From Clarireedia homoeocarpa (taxonomy: Eukaryota; Ascomycota; Leotiomycetes; Helotiales; Rutstroemiaceae): 64,000 nt of DNA. The stretch spans positions 62,001 through 126,000 of the forward strand of contig LNKV01000046.1 in assembly GCA_001465935.1 (NCBI GenBank). The letters are read 5' to 3'. Below the pieces are notes generated by a model. The model saw nothing but the letters and a program-made list of their open reading frames with translations. It did no database searches and was not told the origin of the DNA. Positions 1 through 11,321 of the stretch are shown here, piece by piece; positions within the stretch are counted from its first letter, which is position 1; each line of letters opens with the position of its first letter. The translations under genes and the position numbers were made by a program.

Positions 1-2701
1 AATGCAGTCCAGAGTCCGTGGATTGTAGCTTCGAGAATGCCCAAATGACCAGATTTTACTGCAACTTGCGGATGGTTCATTTCCATCATTTTCTCATTTC
101 TAAGACGTAGGAAGTATATCTTCCACTATTGGGGTAGTATCTGCAACCTCTTCATATCGGTAGAAGCGCTCAATGGTAATATTACACTGCTGCATGTTCT
201 TTCGTTCTATCTATCGACAGTGCAGTAAGTTTGACGTGAGCGAAATGAGGCAACTCCTTATTTAGGAAGATTTCAAGAATGAAAGCTAGGATGATTGATT
301 CTTTTCAGTGGCGCATATAGCTTACAGGATGGCGAGGCACTGCATATGTGGGTGAGAGTATCTTCTCGACTGTCCACATGCCGCTTGGATAATATGGATT
401 CAAGGTCTGTAAAATTTCCGAACCTCACACTACCACGGCGAAGAAACATAACAAAGACCGAGACTTCATACTTTTGCTAAAAGCACGAATACAACAGGTT
501 CATTTAAGTCGTCGTTCTGAGCCGAAGTAACCGAATGAGCCTCAATATCGTAGTAGATCTTGGGAAACTTGCTTCGGTAGCCTAAAAATCACAAACCCTT
601 CCAATAGATCTCGGTCACTATTCCGAGTCGTTTTTCGTGATCGTCGGTATCTAGCGTTGTGCAGGCTTTGCAAGTCGTCGAGACATGGATAATAGCTCCA
701 GGGTGTCTCCTGTTCGGTGTTAAGGTTGCATAGCCTTTCGCCCGATAGATATCTACTGGCTTGGTCCCAGATCTTAATAAGGGATGCACCAAGCATCTGA
801 TGGTATCTGCTTGATGTGTGCCCATCGCCGTCCAAGCATGCTCAGAAGATTTGGGGTGCGTGCTTACAGCACAGGGGGCAAACCCTTATGTGCTGTATCA
901 CACGATTCGAAATCCTGTACTTCCAGGCTTTGCCCTTTCTGGTGAATTTGACTTGATTGATTGATTCCTTGATTGAACGGCAGACAAGGGACTGCGGGGT
1001 GCACACCATAAGCATTTGCGCTGAGTACAATCACCCAGCCAGTGCCATAGAATGAAATGTACAGACGACACCGATGTGATGCCTCGGAAAGCCTGTACAG
1101 TACGAATTAGGTATACCATCAGATAATATAACACTTTCTATTGTCCTTTAGCTAGTGCAATAAGTCCACGCCGTGCGTCGGGCAACTGACGTTGAAAAGT
1201 TTGCATTGGGTTGTAGCGAGCGGCTTGATGACGACGACTATTCATTTGGTGGTGGGGTAACGGGTAAGAAATCGTGGCACCCACCTCGGCTCCAGTGAGA
1301 CAGACATGAGTTGTGTTCCTGCGGTAGTGAGATAGGGAGGAATTGGGAGGGCGTTCGATGATTCGAACCTGCAAAAGAATTAGTGCCAATATTTCATAAT
1401 ACCTAGGGTGTAGAGCAAAAGTATTGAAATCTTAGGTAGATGCCAGCCAACTATCATCCAGAAAGAGACGAGGAGACAAATGTAATTTGAAAGATGATGG
1501 TATTATGCAACTGCAGAGCAAGCTGCATTGAAGGCTGAACCAAAAGTTCCTTTCACTCATTGAAGACCATGGCGAATCGTAACATTCTATTGAGGTCTGT
1601 ATTGTTGGAAAGGTATATTCTGAGGAAAGCGGTCCCGTTCTCAGTCACAGGGTATGCGGACTCTGAAGCATCTTCGGACATCAACTGGTCTTGGCACTAT
1701 AAACAACCCTTCCATGCCTTGGCAGTCATTTCGGTACCGAAAGTAGCAAATCCACCACGTTGTCGCCGTGTGTATTGTAGCCGGTGATCATTTGAATACG
1801 TCTCAGCAAGAAGGACTAAGAGTTGTCGGACCAGAAAGTGTAGTATGCCTGCCGTAGAGTAGATAGTACGGAATCGCGCAGCGACCTGTTGGCTTTCGAG
1901 AAATCACGTGGCTGAGGAGCAAGTACCGGATAATTCTCGCTATGACAGTACGCCGAATCGCTCTTGAAGGCTGCGGGATATCTCTAAGATCTAGTATTCC
2001 CACGATGAGATCGTAGCAGAGCATGCAAAGGCGTAGACGTTTTGTGAAATTTAGCAACATACACAATCGGAAAGGTATGTAGCTGTTTATCTTTGCTAGA
2101 GGAATACTGAAGTGAACTTGCGATGGGTTTGGTGGCTTTAGTGGCTTTAATCCGCCTATGTCGACCTAACTCATAGGTTAACCTCAACCTTAAACGCGCG
2201 TCGACTTCGTCGCAATGATCGGCAAACATCCAAAATATCCTTCCAGAACACGTTCCAAAACCCAGCTCTCCCCGCCTATATGATTTTCCTTAATGCATAC
2301 TTGTTTCTGATACAAGTATGATTCCCCAGCTTTGGAATGGAGCTCAATCGCGCTCATAACAATCTCTACAAGGCAGCGATCTCTGGCTGCAACTAGGAGC
2401 TGGAGCCCGAAGGAGTTGTAGCTAACACGTCCCCCTCACTCTTTTCGTACGATCCATAGGTTGACGATAGCTAATGATTCACAGTTCAATTATAGAGTTG
2501 AAAGATATCTATCGCTTCCATGCCTCGTGGAGCCGAATCATTTACGTTTGTTGTAGTATTAGAGCGACTTTTCAGTTGGATAACTCGCCCTCTCAACAGA
2601 ACTGCAAGTTCTTTCCTGATTCATACATTTAATATCTTGCTCGCCCAGACTGCAAAGGCCTCCAATACTCAAACGCCATGCACAGCATTTCCCCCTTAAC
2701 C
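1..2701. other. Left-edge intergenic or relic DNA, no supportable gene
   Basis: Only short open frames (under 100 codons) occur here, none with a recognisable domain, and no convincing chain of splice sites joins them. Short patches look coding-like (for example around 1,720-1,785 on the minus strand and 2,100-2,170 on the plus strand), but they are interrupted by stops and I cannot assign a family. The stretch could hold decayed genes or the far promoter of a gene to the left. Confidence 0.5.
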
Positions 2702-5700
2702 TTAACCCAAATTCATCTCACTCCACTATAAAAAAAGAATTAGCATTTCACCGAAAAAATCCGCATACGCAAGCCCAATTAACAGCAACTTACCCTCTCA
2801 GGCCCACAAACGATTTCTTCCCACGCCTCCAAAACATCAAATCCCATTCCCAAAAGCACATCCCTATCCTCACCCACCACCCAGTTCAACACCGTTCCCT
2901 TCGCTGAACCCTTATTCTTATTCTGTCTGATCGCCAGCATAACCAAACCTTGCAACACAATCTCTCTTTGCTTATTCCCCTGCGGAATAACCGGCGTTAG
3001 AATCCCTCCCGTGCTCCCCGCAGCACCATCTCTCCCACCAGGCCCATGCAACACCGGCATCCATCTCGCGAGTGCCGTATCCGATCTGGATATGATAACC
3101 GTTCCAACGAGGGACCCGTCGATAGGGGATTTCGCGCGCACTATGCCGCAGGATTTGGAGTCCTGGATGGCAAGGCTGTAGATTGAGAGGATTTCGGGTG
3201 ATGCATGCTGGGCGACGAAATCGAGGACTTGGGTCGCGGAGTTGGATCTGCCTTGGATGAGATCGAAGGAGAATGAGACGCGTTGGATGGTGCCGAGAAG
3301 ACCTTCTGGTGGAACCCATTGTGCGAGATTCCGGATGATAAGGGTGTAGAGGAGTCGCGGGCTTAGTACGTCCCATCCATTTGTGGCGAACCAACGTTTT
3401 AGACGTGCGCCTTCGGTGAGGTCGGACATGGGTATGCCTAGGTAGATGCCTGGCAGGCCAAAGCCAAGTTGAAGTTTCTGGAGGGAAGGTTTCTGGAGGA
3501 GATGCCGAAGTGCACGCTGATGGAGAGAGTGCCCGATGGATAGATTCCGTTTGGATTGGTCTACGAAAAGCGCTCCTATGACTCCTGTTTGTGTAGCAGG
3601 AAAGAAGTACGTGGAGCAGAATCCAAACAGGGCTTGCGTACTACTGTTGCGTACAACATAATGACTCTCTTCTGGTGGTTCACCAGATAAATTTCCAGGC
3701 TGGAGGGAGTCAGTGACTAGTAATGTCAATCAGAAAAAACATGTCTGCTTACCAATTCGAATGAAGCAGCTGTAGCACCAGCCAGCGCAGGCTGTTGATT
3801 CGATGGTGTTGTCTTCTCAATGGATTTGATCAATGCTTGAAGACCTCTTGTATCCCTATCTCTATTGTAACTTTCTACCAGCCAATGTTGCCTTGACTTT
3901 TGTACTTTTCGACTTTTCCTAAGCGTTCCTGGCAATGTACCTTGTGGGACGAAATCACCAAAAAGTGCCCTTACTAGAGCCCTCATCGCCGTTTCCGTAA
4001 AGTCAAATGTGCAAACATAAGTTCCAATTGACTTGTCCATTGCAAAATCATACGGAGAACTAACTGAAACGACAATCAAGGATTTCTTCTTCCCAGCAGA
4101 GCTTAGCATTGAGCACATCATAGCCACGTGCTTGGTGAAGCCATTCTGGTAGAGATTGCGGTTTGCATCGGCAGTGACGATGATGATAGTTCCCGCCCTA
4201 TTGATCAAATTCTCGTGGACGGGTCGAACTCCATTTGCTGTATATGAAGTATGGAGAAGCCTTCCGTGCCTTTGTCTCGCCAACGCACGACCTAGTTCTC
4301 TGAACACACCTTCGCCGCTCATGATCGATGATCTTTGTGATTTCTCTGATTCGGTCGAAGAAGATTTTGAATTCTCGTTATTGAGCGTTTTAGTCGCAGC
4401 GGAAGCAGGTAGTGGTTTTACCAATGGGGTAAGGAGAAGCAAATCATCTTCATCGTCGGGGTATCCCGTGTTTGATAATGGTAGCAGATGGCCCTTATCT
4501 CTCATGATGGTGATTGAGTGGTCGTATGCTTTAGTAGATAGGGCAAGGTGAGCTGAATGCAGCGTTGCAAGATGATTGATTCCCAGCGGGTTCAGTGCCT
4601 TTTGCCAAGAAGTACATTTCGATTTGACTTTTAGTACCCGCCTTAGGGATAAGTTGATGCGATCTCTGGAGATCATATCGTTCTCAAGCCCAAGCTTCAA
4701 TCCGGCAATGGCTTCTCGCTGAACTGCATAAGAGCGACATAAAAGAACGAGATCACAACCAGCTTCTACAGCCATAACAGTGCCACCTCTAACGCCAATG
4801 TCATGACTTAATGCATCCATTTCGAGGCATTCTGATATGACGACCCCATTGAAACCAAGATCATTACGTAGCAAATCATCGACAACCTGATCACTGAGAC
4901 ATGCATGCATAACATTCATTCCTGTCAAGTGTTAATAGATAAATGAAGTAGAATGGACCACACGAACGCACCTGCATTGGCTATAGCACATCCACCGACC
5001 ATTATGCAGTCCAATCCTTCGCGAATGGCATTTCGAAAAGGAACAAGAGCCCCTAGACTTAGTTGTTCAAGCGTTTCGGTGATGATCGGCATGTCGAGAG
5101 AGGACCCAAGAAAATCGAGGTTTCCATAAGACGGGAAATGCTTGCCACAAGTAACGAGTCCAGCATCTTTGTAACCGTTCATGGCGGCAATTCCATACTG
5201 GGATACTTCTTGCGGGTCATCTCCAATAGCCCTCACGCCCAGTGGTTGATAGCGAGCATTCGTGAGAACGTCAAGACATGGTCCCATTATCATGTTCACT
5301 CCGACTGCTGATAATTCTTTAGCCGTAGCGTTGGCGACATCATATGCCATCTCAGGTGACCCAGTAGCCGCAACTCCCATGACACTAGGGAATTGACATA
5401 TGTAGTCCTCATCGAAAAGACTATTGACCCCACCATTTTCTTGATCAAGAGCGATGAGTAAAGGGACAGGATGTCCAGCTTTATGAGCGATTGTTTGGAG
5501 TTCCTGAACCAGATTCGCCGTCTCCTGGGCGGCTGTAGGAGTTAACTTGAGTTATGATAATTCCAGAAACAACAAAATCAAATTAGACATATGAGAGGGA
5601 TTGGATCGGGAATGTGAGTGATGCTTGCCAAGGCCAGATAGTATCCCTCAGAAGCCAGCACGTGGACAGAATTGTGAGATAACACGTGTAGAAGAGAAGA

Positions 5701-6095
5701 ATACAAGTAGCAAGCTACAAGTGGTACGAAGAGATGACAAATGAAAAGCAAATACTTTTTAGATTTTTCGTTGACAGGAGTATAGCACCCAAGTGGTGAT
5801 CCTCAATCAAGGTCCTGATCTGGGGAGTAACTTCGGTACCTTCAAATCCCATCATAAAGCATCTAGGTAAAAAGCTCCTCGTCAGTATGCTTGGCGGAAC
5901 ACATGATGACAGAAGTCCTGAGTTTCCCCGACTCAAGCCAACCAAAATTACTTACTGCCCCATGGCCCTTGTCTCTCTGTCAGCGATGTCTTACAATAGC
6001 ATCTTAATAGCATCTTAAGAAAAGAGCCCAGACCAAACTTACCAATCCAAATTCTGCCACAGCGGATCCAACAGTTCCTCATCTGTTCCTTCCAT
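2702..6095 (-). CDS. ngs1: NGS1-type GlcNAc sensor: GH3 beta-N-acetylglucosaminidase-like domain plus GNAT acetyltransferase
   Basis: Exons, in order of transcription: 6095-6043, a 12-base microexon 5967-5956, 5862-5756, 5532-4972, 4921-3753, 3699-2794, and probably 2725-2702; all phases agree. The product is about 943 residues. If the last intron is not spliced, the frame stops at 2779 and gives 940. Residues about 15-590 form a GH3 NagZ-like domain (MGFEGTEVTPQI, LIALDQENGG, GKHFPSYG). Residues about 640-930 form a GNAT region with an acetyl-CoA-type loop (RNLSIGHSLHQRA). A Ser/Glu-rich linker interrupts the GH3 part. In Candida, Ngs1 binds GlcNAc through the GH3-like part and acetylates histones to induce GlcNAc genes. 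A nuclear sensor role here is inferred from architecture and from the adjacent GlcNAc catabolic genes. The GH3 catalytic residues look lost. The alternative, a true secreted hexosaminidase, is unlikely because no signal peptide is seen. Confidence 0.85.
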
Positions 6096-7483
6096 CTTGC
6101 ATCAACTGCATCAACTGCAGGGATCGTTTGGGATCGTTTGGGATCGTTTGGGATCTGGTTAGATAGTCGAATGAAAGCAGAGTCCTCGTATGTAACGAAG
6201 CCTTGAAGTGTCCGGCGCAACGTTGGGGGGGTGTTCCACACGCAATCAAGGTACCATGACACAACAAAGCAAGGTAGAAAAAGAAAGGGAATGGGTAGTA
6301 AGTGTACGAGGATGAGCTTAATCGCAATAAATCATGAGCGATGCCGCCCCGTCGCCGCTTGGACTGATAGGTAAAAGATTTTCATTGATGAATGAGCATG
6401 TAAGTTGTGTGTACACGGAGGCACAGTATGTTATGTTTATTCATCAGCCTCACATGTTCGGTGGTTGGCCATCTGGTGCGAAGCTGTGCAGTGGAAGATT
6501 ACTGTCGCTTGCATTTCCCGAAGAAGCAGGGAATCACATGACTGGTGACGTCTGTGCGTCTCGTGGGGACGAACTGCACTGCTGCATAATCTTACTGCAT
6601 AGAGCAGCAGGTGGAGTACAGTAGCGAATTCTTACATTTGGCCTCGAGTAACAGAAAGGAAGACATCGACTGCTTCATGTATATCTTTTGCATTCTGCAT
6701 TTTACACAAGCAATTCTCGGCGACTTGGCATGCAAGTCTTCTTATCTAATGTCAACCCTCCATCGGCAAAGGTTGGAAACAATGACACCCGGCGATCCGA
6801 TGTGAGGATACGACGTTACATGTTGTATTTGGTTTACACTAACAAGATCAACCCACCATCTCCATTTTCTCTCCCCTCCATACCAGCGCAGACCATGCCA
6901 GACCAGACCATGCCAGACCAGACCATGCCAGACCAGACCATGCCAGACCAGACCATGCCAGACCAGACCATACCGTGCCAGACCAGACCATACCGTGCCA
7001 TCCCATCCTCCTCGATGTCAGGTATATGTCAGGTATATGTCAGGTATATGTCGGGTGTCATGTCGGCCCTACTACAGACTGAGTCACGATGCCATACGCT
7101 TTAGCTTCTGGTTTGGGGCAGAGGAAGTCTCCGTCCCAGTTGCTCCATCATGTGTTTGATATCGAGCGCCGGATTTGTCGCCCACTATCGATATCATCGC
7201 ATGTAGCCATAGATACGGTAAAGCAATGGTAGTGAATGAAAATTTGAAATGATCATTATTGGAGGTGATGCTTTGGTTGTCCTATGATAGGTAGTGAATT
7301 TGGTTCCTGTACCTTCGAACTTGAGGACATTCCCTATTCCCTACTTGCAATTCGCTTTTCTTTGTCTGCTTGCTTTCTCTTCCTTAATACACAACACCAT
7401 TCCTTCATTCATCCACCTATCTATTCATCCATCCACCGCCAGGTTGCACGCTGCCCAGTGGTATTTTCATTTGAGCCTCCAAG
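6096..7483. promoter_or_regulatory. Divergent promoter region between ngs1 and dac1, with tandem repeats
   Basis: The 1.39 kb between the two divergent start codons holds no gene. It contains a GATCGTTTGG-type 10-base repeat at 6,122-6,155, inside or beside the ngs1 leader. A 15-base tandem repeat built on GACCATGCCAGACCA runs from about 6,892 to 7,000, and a TCAGGTATATG-type repeat follows at about 7,018-7,052. I could not identify a specific factor-binding site. The spacing would allow co-regulation of the sensor and the deacetylase, but that is inference. Confidence 0.5.
6892..7000. repeat. 15-bp minisatellite (GACCATGCCAGACCA-like)
   Basis: Near-perfect tandem copies of a 15-base unit are directly visible upstream of dac1, with slightly diverged copies (CATACCGTGCC) at the right end. 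It lies about 480 bases before the dac1 start codon, so it could affect promoter spacing. No function is evident. Confidence 0.85.
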
Positions 7484-8936
7484 ATGCCCTCCGCCCTATC
7501 GGCTTCTCCATCCCCACCCCCATCCGGCAGAATCACCAAGTTCACCAACTGTCGAATCCTCAAAGGCGAAGAACTCGTCACTCAAGATCTCTGGGTATCA
7601 TCAGCCACCGGTAAAATCATCCAAAGTCAAGAAGCCTTCTACTCAGAGTTATGTGTACCTGATGAGACTATCGATCTGGGTGGTCGTATCATTTCTCCAG
7701 GACTCATCGACGTACAATTAAATGGAGCTTTTGGATTCGACTTTGCTTCTATTGCGAAAGATGGAGACCCAAATACTTATGGGAAGAATTTCAGACAGGT
7801 CAATAAGTTGTTGGTGAAGACGGGAGTTACTTCTTATCTTCCTACTATTACTTCGTCCCGACCTGAAGTCTATCATCATGTATGTACTTCATCCGCCCAA
7901 GGAACACAGCTTGCTAACACTCATTAATAAGGCACTTCCCTTCCTTGGCCCTTCAGGAGCTCATCGCACCCCCTCTGACGGGAGTGAATCCCTCGGTGCA
8001 CACGTCGAAGGACCCTTTATCTCCCCTACTAAAAACGGCATCCACCCACTCCCCGTCCTCCAAGAACCGACCTCCGACTCTCTTGACTCTATCGCCGCCT
8101 GCTACGGAGCCTCTAATCTCCATGGCAACATTCGCCTCATGACCGCAGCCCCAGAACTACCCTATATGACCTCCCTTATCACCCCTCTTACCTCCCCACC
8201 CCATAACATCATCTTCAGCATTGGGCACACAGAGTCCACCTATGAAGAAGCCACATCTGCCATCTCCGCCGGCGCAACAATGATCACCCACCTCTTCAAC
8301 GCCATGCGACCTCTCCACCACCGCAACCCCGGCATCTTCGGTCTCCTCGGCGTATCCCCCACCTCCACCAATAAATCTTTCCCCCCATCTCCCCCCTCCT
8401 CCCCCTCTCTCTCCACCACACCTCGTATCCCCAAACGTCCCTACTTCGGCCTCATCGCCGACGGCATTCACCTGCACCCCAGCACCTGCACCATAGCCTA
8501 CAACGCGCATCCGTCCGGTCTAATCCTTGTAACGGACGCCATGCACCTTCTCGGTCTTCCCTCCGGGCGCTACCCCTACAAATCCTCCTTCATCCACAAA
8601 CGCGGCAACGAACTCATGCTCGAGAGCGAGAACAAGATCGCAGGGAGCAGCATCACACTGATTGAATGTGTGAATAATTTCGTAAGCTGGACGGGATGTA
8701 CACTGGCGCAGGGACTGAAGGCGGTGACGGAGACGCCAGCGAGGATGTTGGGGGTGGAGGCGAGAAAGGGCGGGTTACATGGGGGTGCGGATGCGGATTT
8801 ATGCGTGCTGGAGGAGGAGTGGGAGGAGGGAGTTGGGAAGAGGTTGAGGGTGGTGCAGGTTTGGAAGTTTGGGGTGAGGGTCTATGACAGGGAGAGCGAG
8901 GGGGATGGCGAGGTGGGGAATGTGCTGATTGAGTAG
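7484..8936 (+). CDS. dac1: N-acetylglucosamine-6-phosphate deacetylase
   Basis: The enzyme converts GlcNAc-6-phosphate to glucosamine-6-phosphate and acetate, the second step of cytosolic GlcNAc catabolism. Exon 1 is 7484-7879 and exon 2 is 7932-8936. The 52-base intron has a GTATGT donor, a GCTAAC branch site and an AATAAG acceptor, and the phase is 0. The product is 466 residues, slightly longer than bacterial NagA. Family features are clear: DLGGRIISPGLIDVQLNG near residue 65, the metal-site loop GAHVEGPFISPTKNGIHP near 155, an IGHTES segment, THLFNAMRPLHHRNPG, GLIADGIHLHP, and the catalytic-Asp segment LVTDAMHLLGLPSG near residue 333. The start chosen is the first ATG of the conserved frame. 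It is divergent from ngs1 and convergent with dam1. Confidence 0.95.
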
Positions 8937-9399
8937 ATTAAGGTCGGGCGAGATTTTTGAGGAAGACGTGCACAGCGAAGGAGGATAAGACACGAATTTG
9001 AAATACCATCACGACCAGAGAGGTGAATATACCTTGGATGAAGAGTTTTCCCCCTTCCCACGAAGAGTAATAGGTATACTTCGCGGCGGCCGAACCTGAA
9101 TTGGATTTGATTTGCGAGGAAAAGACTCAGCTACTAGCATAGCAGGAAATTGCACACACCACATCACAACAAAACACAAAATACAAAAGCAGAAGAAGCA
9201 AACAACTAACCCACTTACACAAATTGTACTACTGTATCTAGATAGATAGATTTACATTTCAACAACCCGATTTCTCAAAGATAGTCAGTCAGTCAGTCAT
9301 CTTAGATAACCTGCAAGATATTATCATATCAAGAAGTTGCTAGATAAAGAAGAATATATATAGATTCAATTATAAAATAAATAATATAACTGAAGTTCG

Positions 9400-9439
<40 letters not shown>

Positions 9440-9890
9440 GCAAGTTTTCACACACACGCGCAAAATTAACTAACTCACTGTAGATCAGATTTATACTGTA
9501 CATTTTACTTTATTTGATTTATTCTCTTTTCTATCTAACTACGTCTCCATCTCCATCTCTATCTCCATCTTCATCGTGTAAATCTTTCGTTTTTCGATTT
9601 ATAGTTTGATTCTGTTACAGTCTGAAATCTACCAACTAACTTATGTTCTGTAATTTCTGGTATTCAATTTATCTCGAGTTCGAGTCGAGCAAGGGGTTGG
9701 AAGTTTTCTTTTTCTCTCATCTCCTTTTACCATTGCGCCCCCTCCCTCTGTATGTAACTCGTGAAGAAAGATGCGTATCGCGTTTCAAAAATTTCAACCC
9801 CCCCCCCCCCCCCCCCCCACCAAAAACGCCCATCGCGCGAAAGAGCATCTGGCAATCTCAACCAATGTCCCAGCTTTCATTTTACAATTT

Positions 9891-9962
<72 letters not shown>

Positions 9963-10028
9963 TTTCGGTTCTTTTACTCCGTAGAGATACCTATCTTTTC
10001 CCCCGTGCTCACATCGTATCACGTCAGT
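8937..10028. other. Convergent intergenic region of dac1 and dam1, dense in homopolymers
   Basis: This stretch contains the 3' ends of two convergent genes and no supportable ORF. It carries a run of 35 T at 9,404-9,438, a run of 21 C at 9,798-9,818, and a (CT)n tract from about 9,895 that leads into roughly 40 T ending at 9,961. The short ORFs translating these tracts into poly-Ser-Leu, poly-Pro or poly-Phe are artefacts of low complexity. Confidence 0.7.
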
Positions 10029-10341
10029 TTAAGCAGCTATAATCCTGCTCGCCATACGATCAGGGATCAAATCTGGGGTAATGCTTCTCCGAATAGGATA
10101 CTCCGTAGCTGGAGCAGCCAGGAGAGTAGTAGTGAGTGGCTGGGGGCTTTGAATAGTGGGTTCAGCTTTCGCTACGCTCTCCGGCATAGGTGGAATGGGG
10201 GCTGCGCGCTTGGGACCGGTGCGAGCAGCGGAGGGGAGGATCTGTTCGAAGCCCTGGGATGCGGCAACTTGCTCGATTGATTTGAAGTACTATTTGTTTC
10301 GTTAATCGATTTGGTTTGACGTGGGGACGGGGTCGATTATG

Positions 10342-10379
<38 letters not shown>

Positions 10380-11321
10380 CATACCTTGACGGTTTTGACT
10401 TGCAGCTCAAGTGTGGCATCCTCGTCGACGACGATCATGGGATGAGGATGGAGTTGGAGACTCGAGAGAGTCCACATGTGGTTGACACCTTCTTCGATAC
10501 ACTTCTTCAAAGCCAAAGATTTGTGAGCGCCGGTGATGATGATGACTACTTCCCTAGCCTCCAAGACAGTCTGGACACCAACGGTCAAAGCCATCTTGGG
10601 AACTTTTTCTAAATCATTACCGAAGAAGCGGGAATTGGCAATGATGGTATCGTAGGCTAAAGTCTTGACTCTGGTGCGAGATGCAAGAGAAGACCCAGGC
10701 TCATTGAAAGCGATATGTCCATCTGGTCCAATTCCGCCAAGAAACAAATCAATGCCACCATGGGCTTTGATAGCCTCCTCATATTGTACACATTCGGCTT
10801 CAAGGTTCTCGGCGTTGCCGTTTAGGATGTGTACATTGGAGGGGTGGACGTTAACGTGGGAGAAGAAGTGCTTGTACATAAAAGTGTGGTAGCTCTCCGG
10901 GTGATTGCGTGGGATGCCGATATATTCATCCTGTGCAAGCGACCCCATGTTAGTGTTACGCTCCTACGGGCGCGGGTACGAATGAGGCGCATTGATATAT
11001 GCATAGCTTAACGTACCATGTTGAATGTGACGACATTTTCAAAGGAGATCTCTCCAGCCTTGTATTTCTCGACGAGAATCTTGTAAATGCCTATGGGCGA
11101 AGAACCGGTCGGAAGGCCAAGAACAAAAGGATGTTCTGGAGTGGGTGCGAATGCCTTGATTCTATCTAAAAGTCGAAAGAAGTCAATATGCGTCCGCAGA
11201 GATGCATTACCGGCAGAGAGATGGAACATGCAACATAGGAGGGGTAGTATGCCTTACCGATGATGTATTGAGCGATGTAAGCCGAAGCTTGGGTAGGGCT
11301 GTCTCTGATGATGAGTCTCAT
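10029..11321 (-). CDS. dam1: Glucosamine-6-phosphate deaminase/isomerase
   Basis: The enzyme converts glucosamine-6-phosphate to fructose-6-phosphate and ammonia, feeding GlcNAc into glycolysis. Four exons: 11321-11258, 11165-11017, 10930-10385 and 10289-10029; all phases agree and the product is 339 residues. It matches the NagB family throughout: LGLPTGSSPIGIY (37-49), NMDEYIG with Asp72 in the proton-transfer position, and GGIGPDGHIAFNEPGSSL with Asp141, His143 and Glu148 at the same numbers as the E. coli enzyme. It is about 70 residues longer than the 266-residue E. coli enzyme because of a Pro/Ala-rich C-terminal tail. The third intron (10,290-10,384) contains an unbroken run of 36 A/T. 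It is convergent with dac1 and divergent from the kinase gene. Confidence 0.95.
10342..10377. repeat. Poly-A/T run inside a dam1 intron
   Basis: Thirty-six consecutive A on the plus strand (U in the dam1 pre-mRNA) begin a few bases after the GTATGT donor of intron 3. The length is probably approximate, because such runs are hard to sequence. Confidence 0.8.

Noticed and set aside
6079..6327. Frames upstream of the sensor gene reading the GATCGTTTGG repeat
   Set aside because: Short, repeat-driven, and they overlap the better-supported first exon of the sensor.
8157..8510. Gly/Glu-rich antisense frame in dac1
   Set aside because: Complement of a C-rich coding stretch of the deacetylase.
9643..10280. 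Three overlapping frames with poly-Pro, poly-Ser-Leu and poly-Phe
   Set aside because: They translate C, CT and T tracts in the dac1-dam1 spacer and then antisense dam1.
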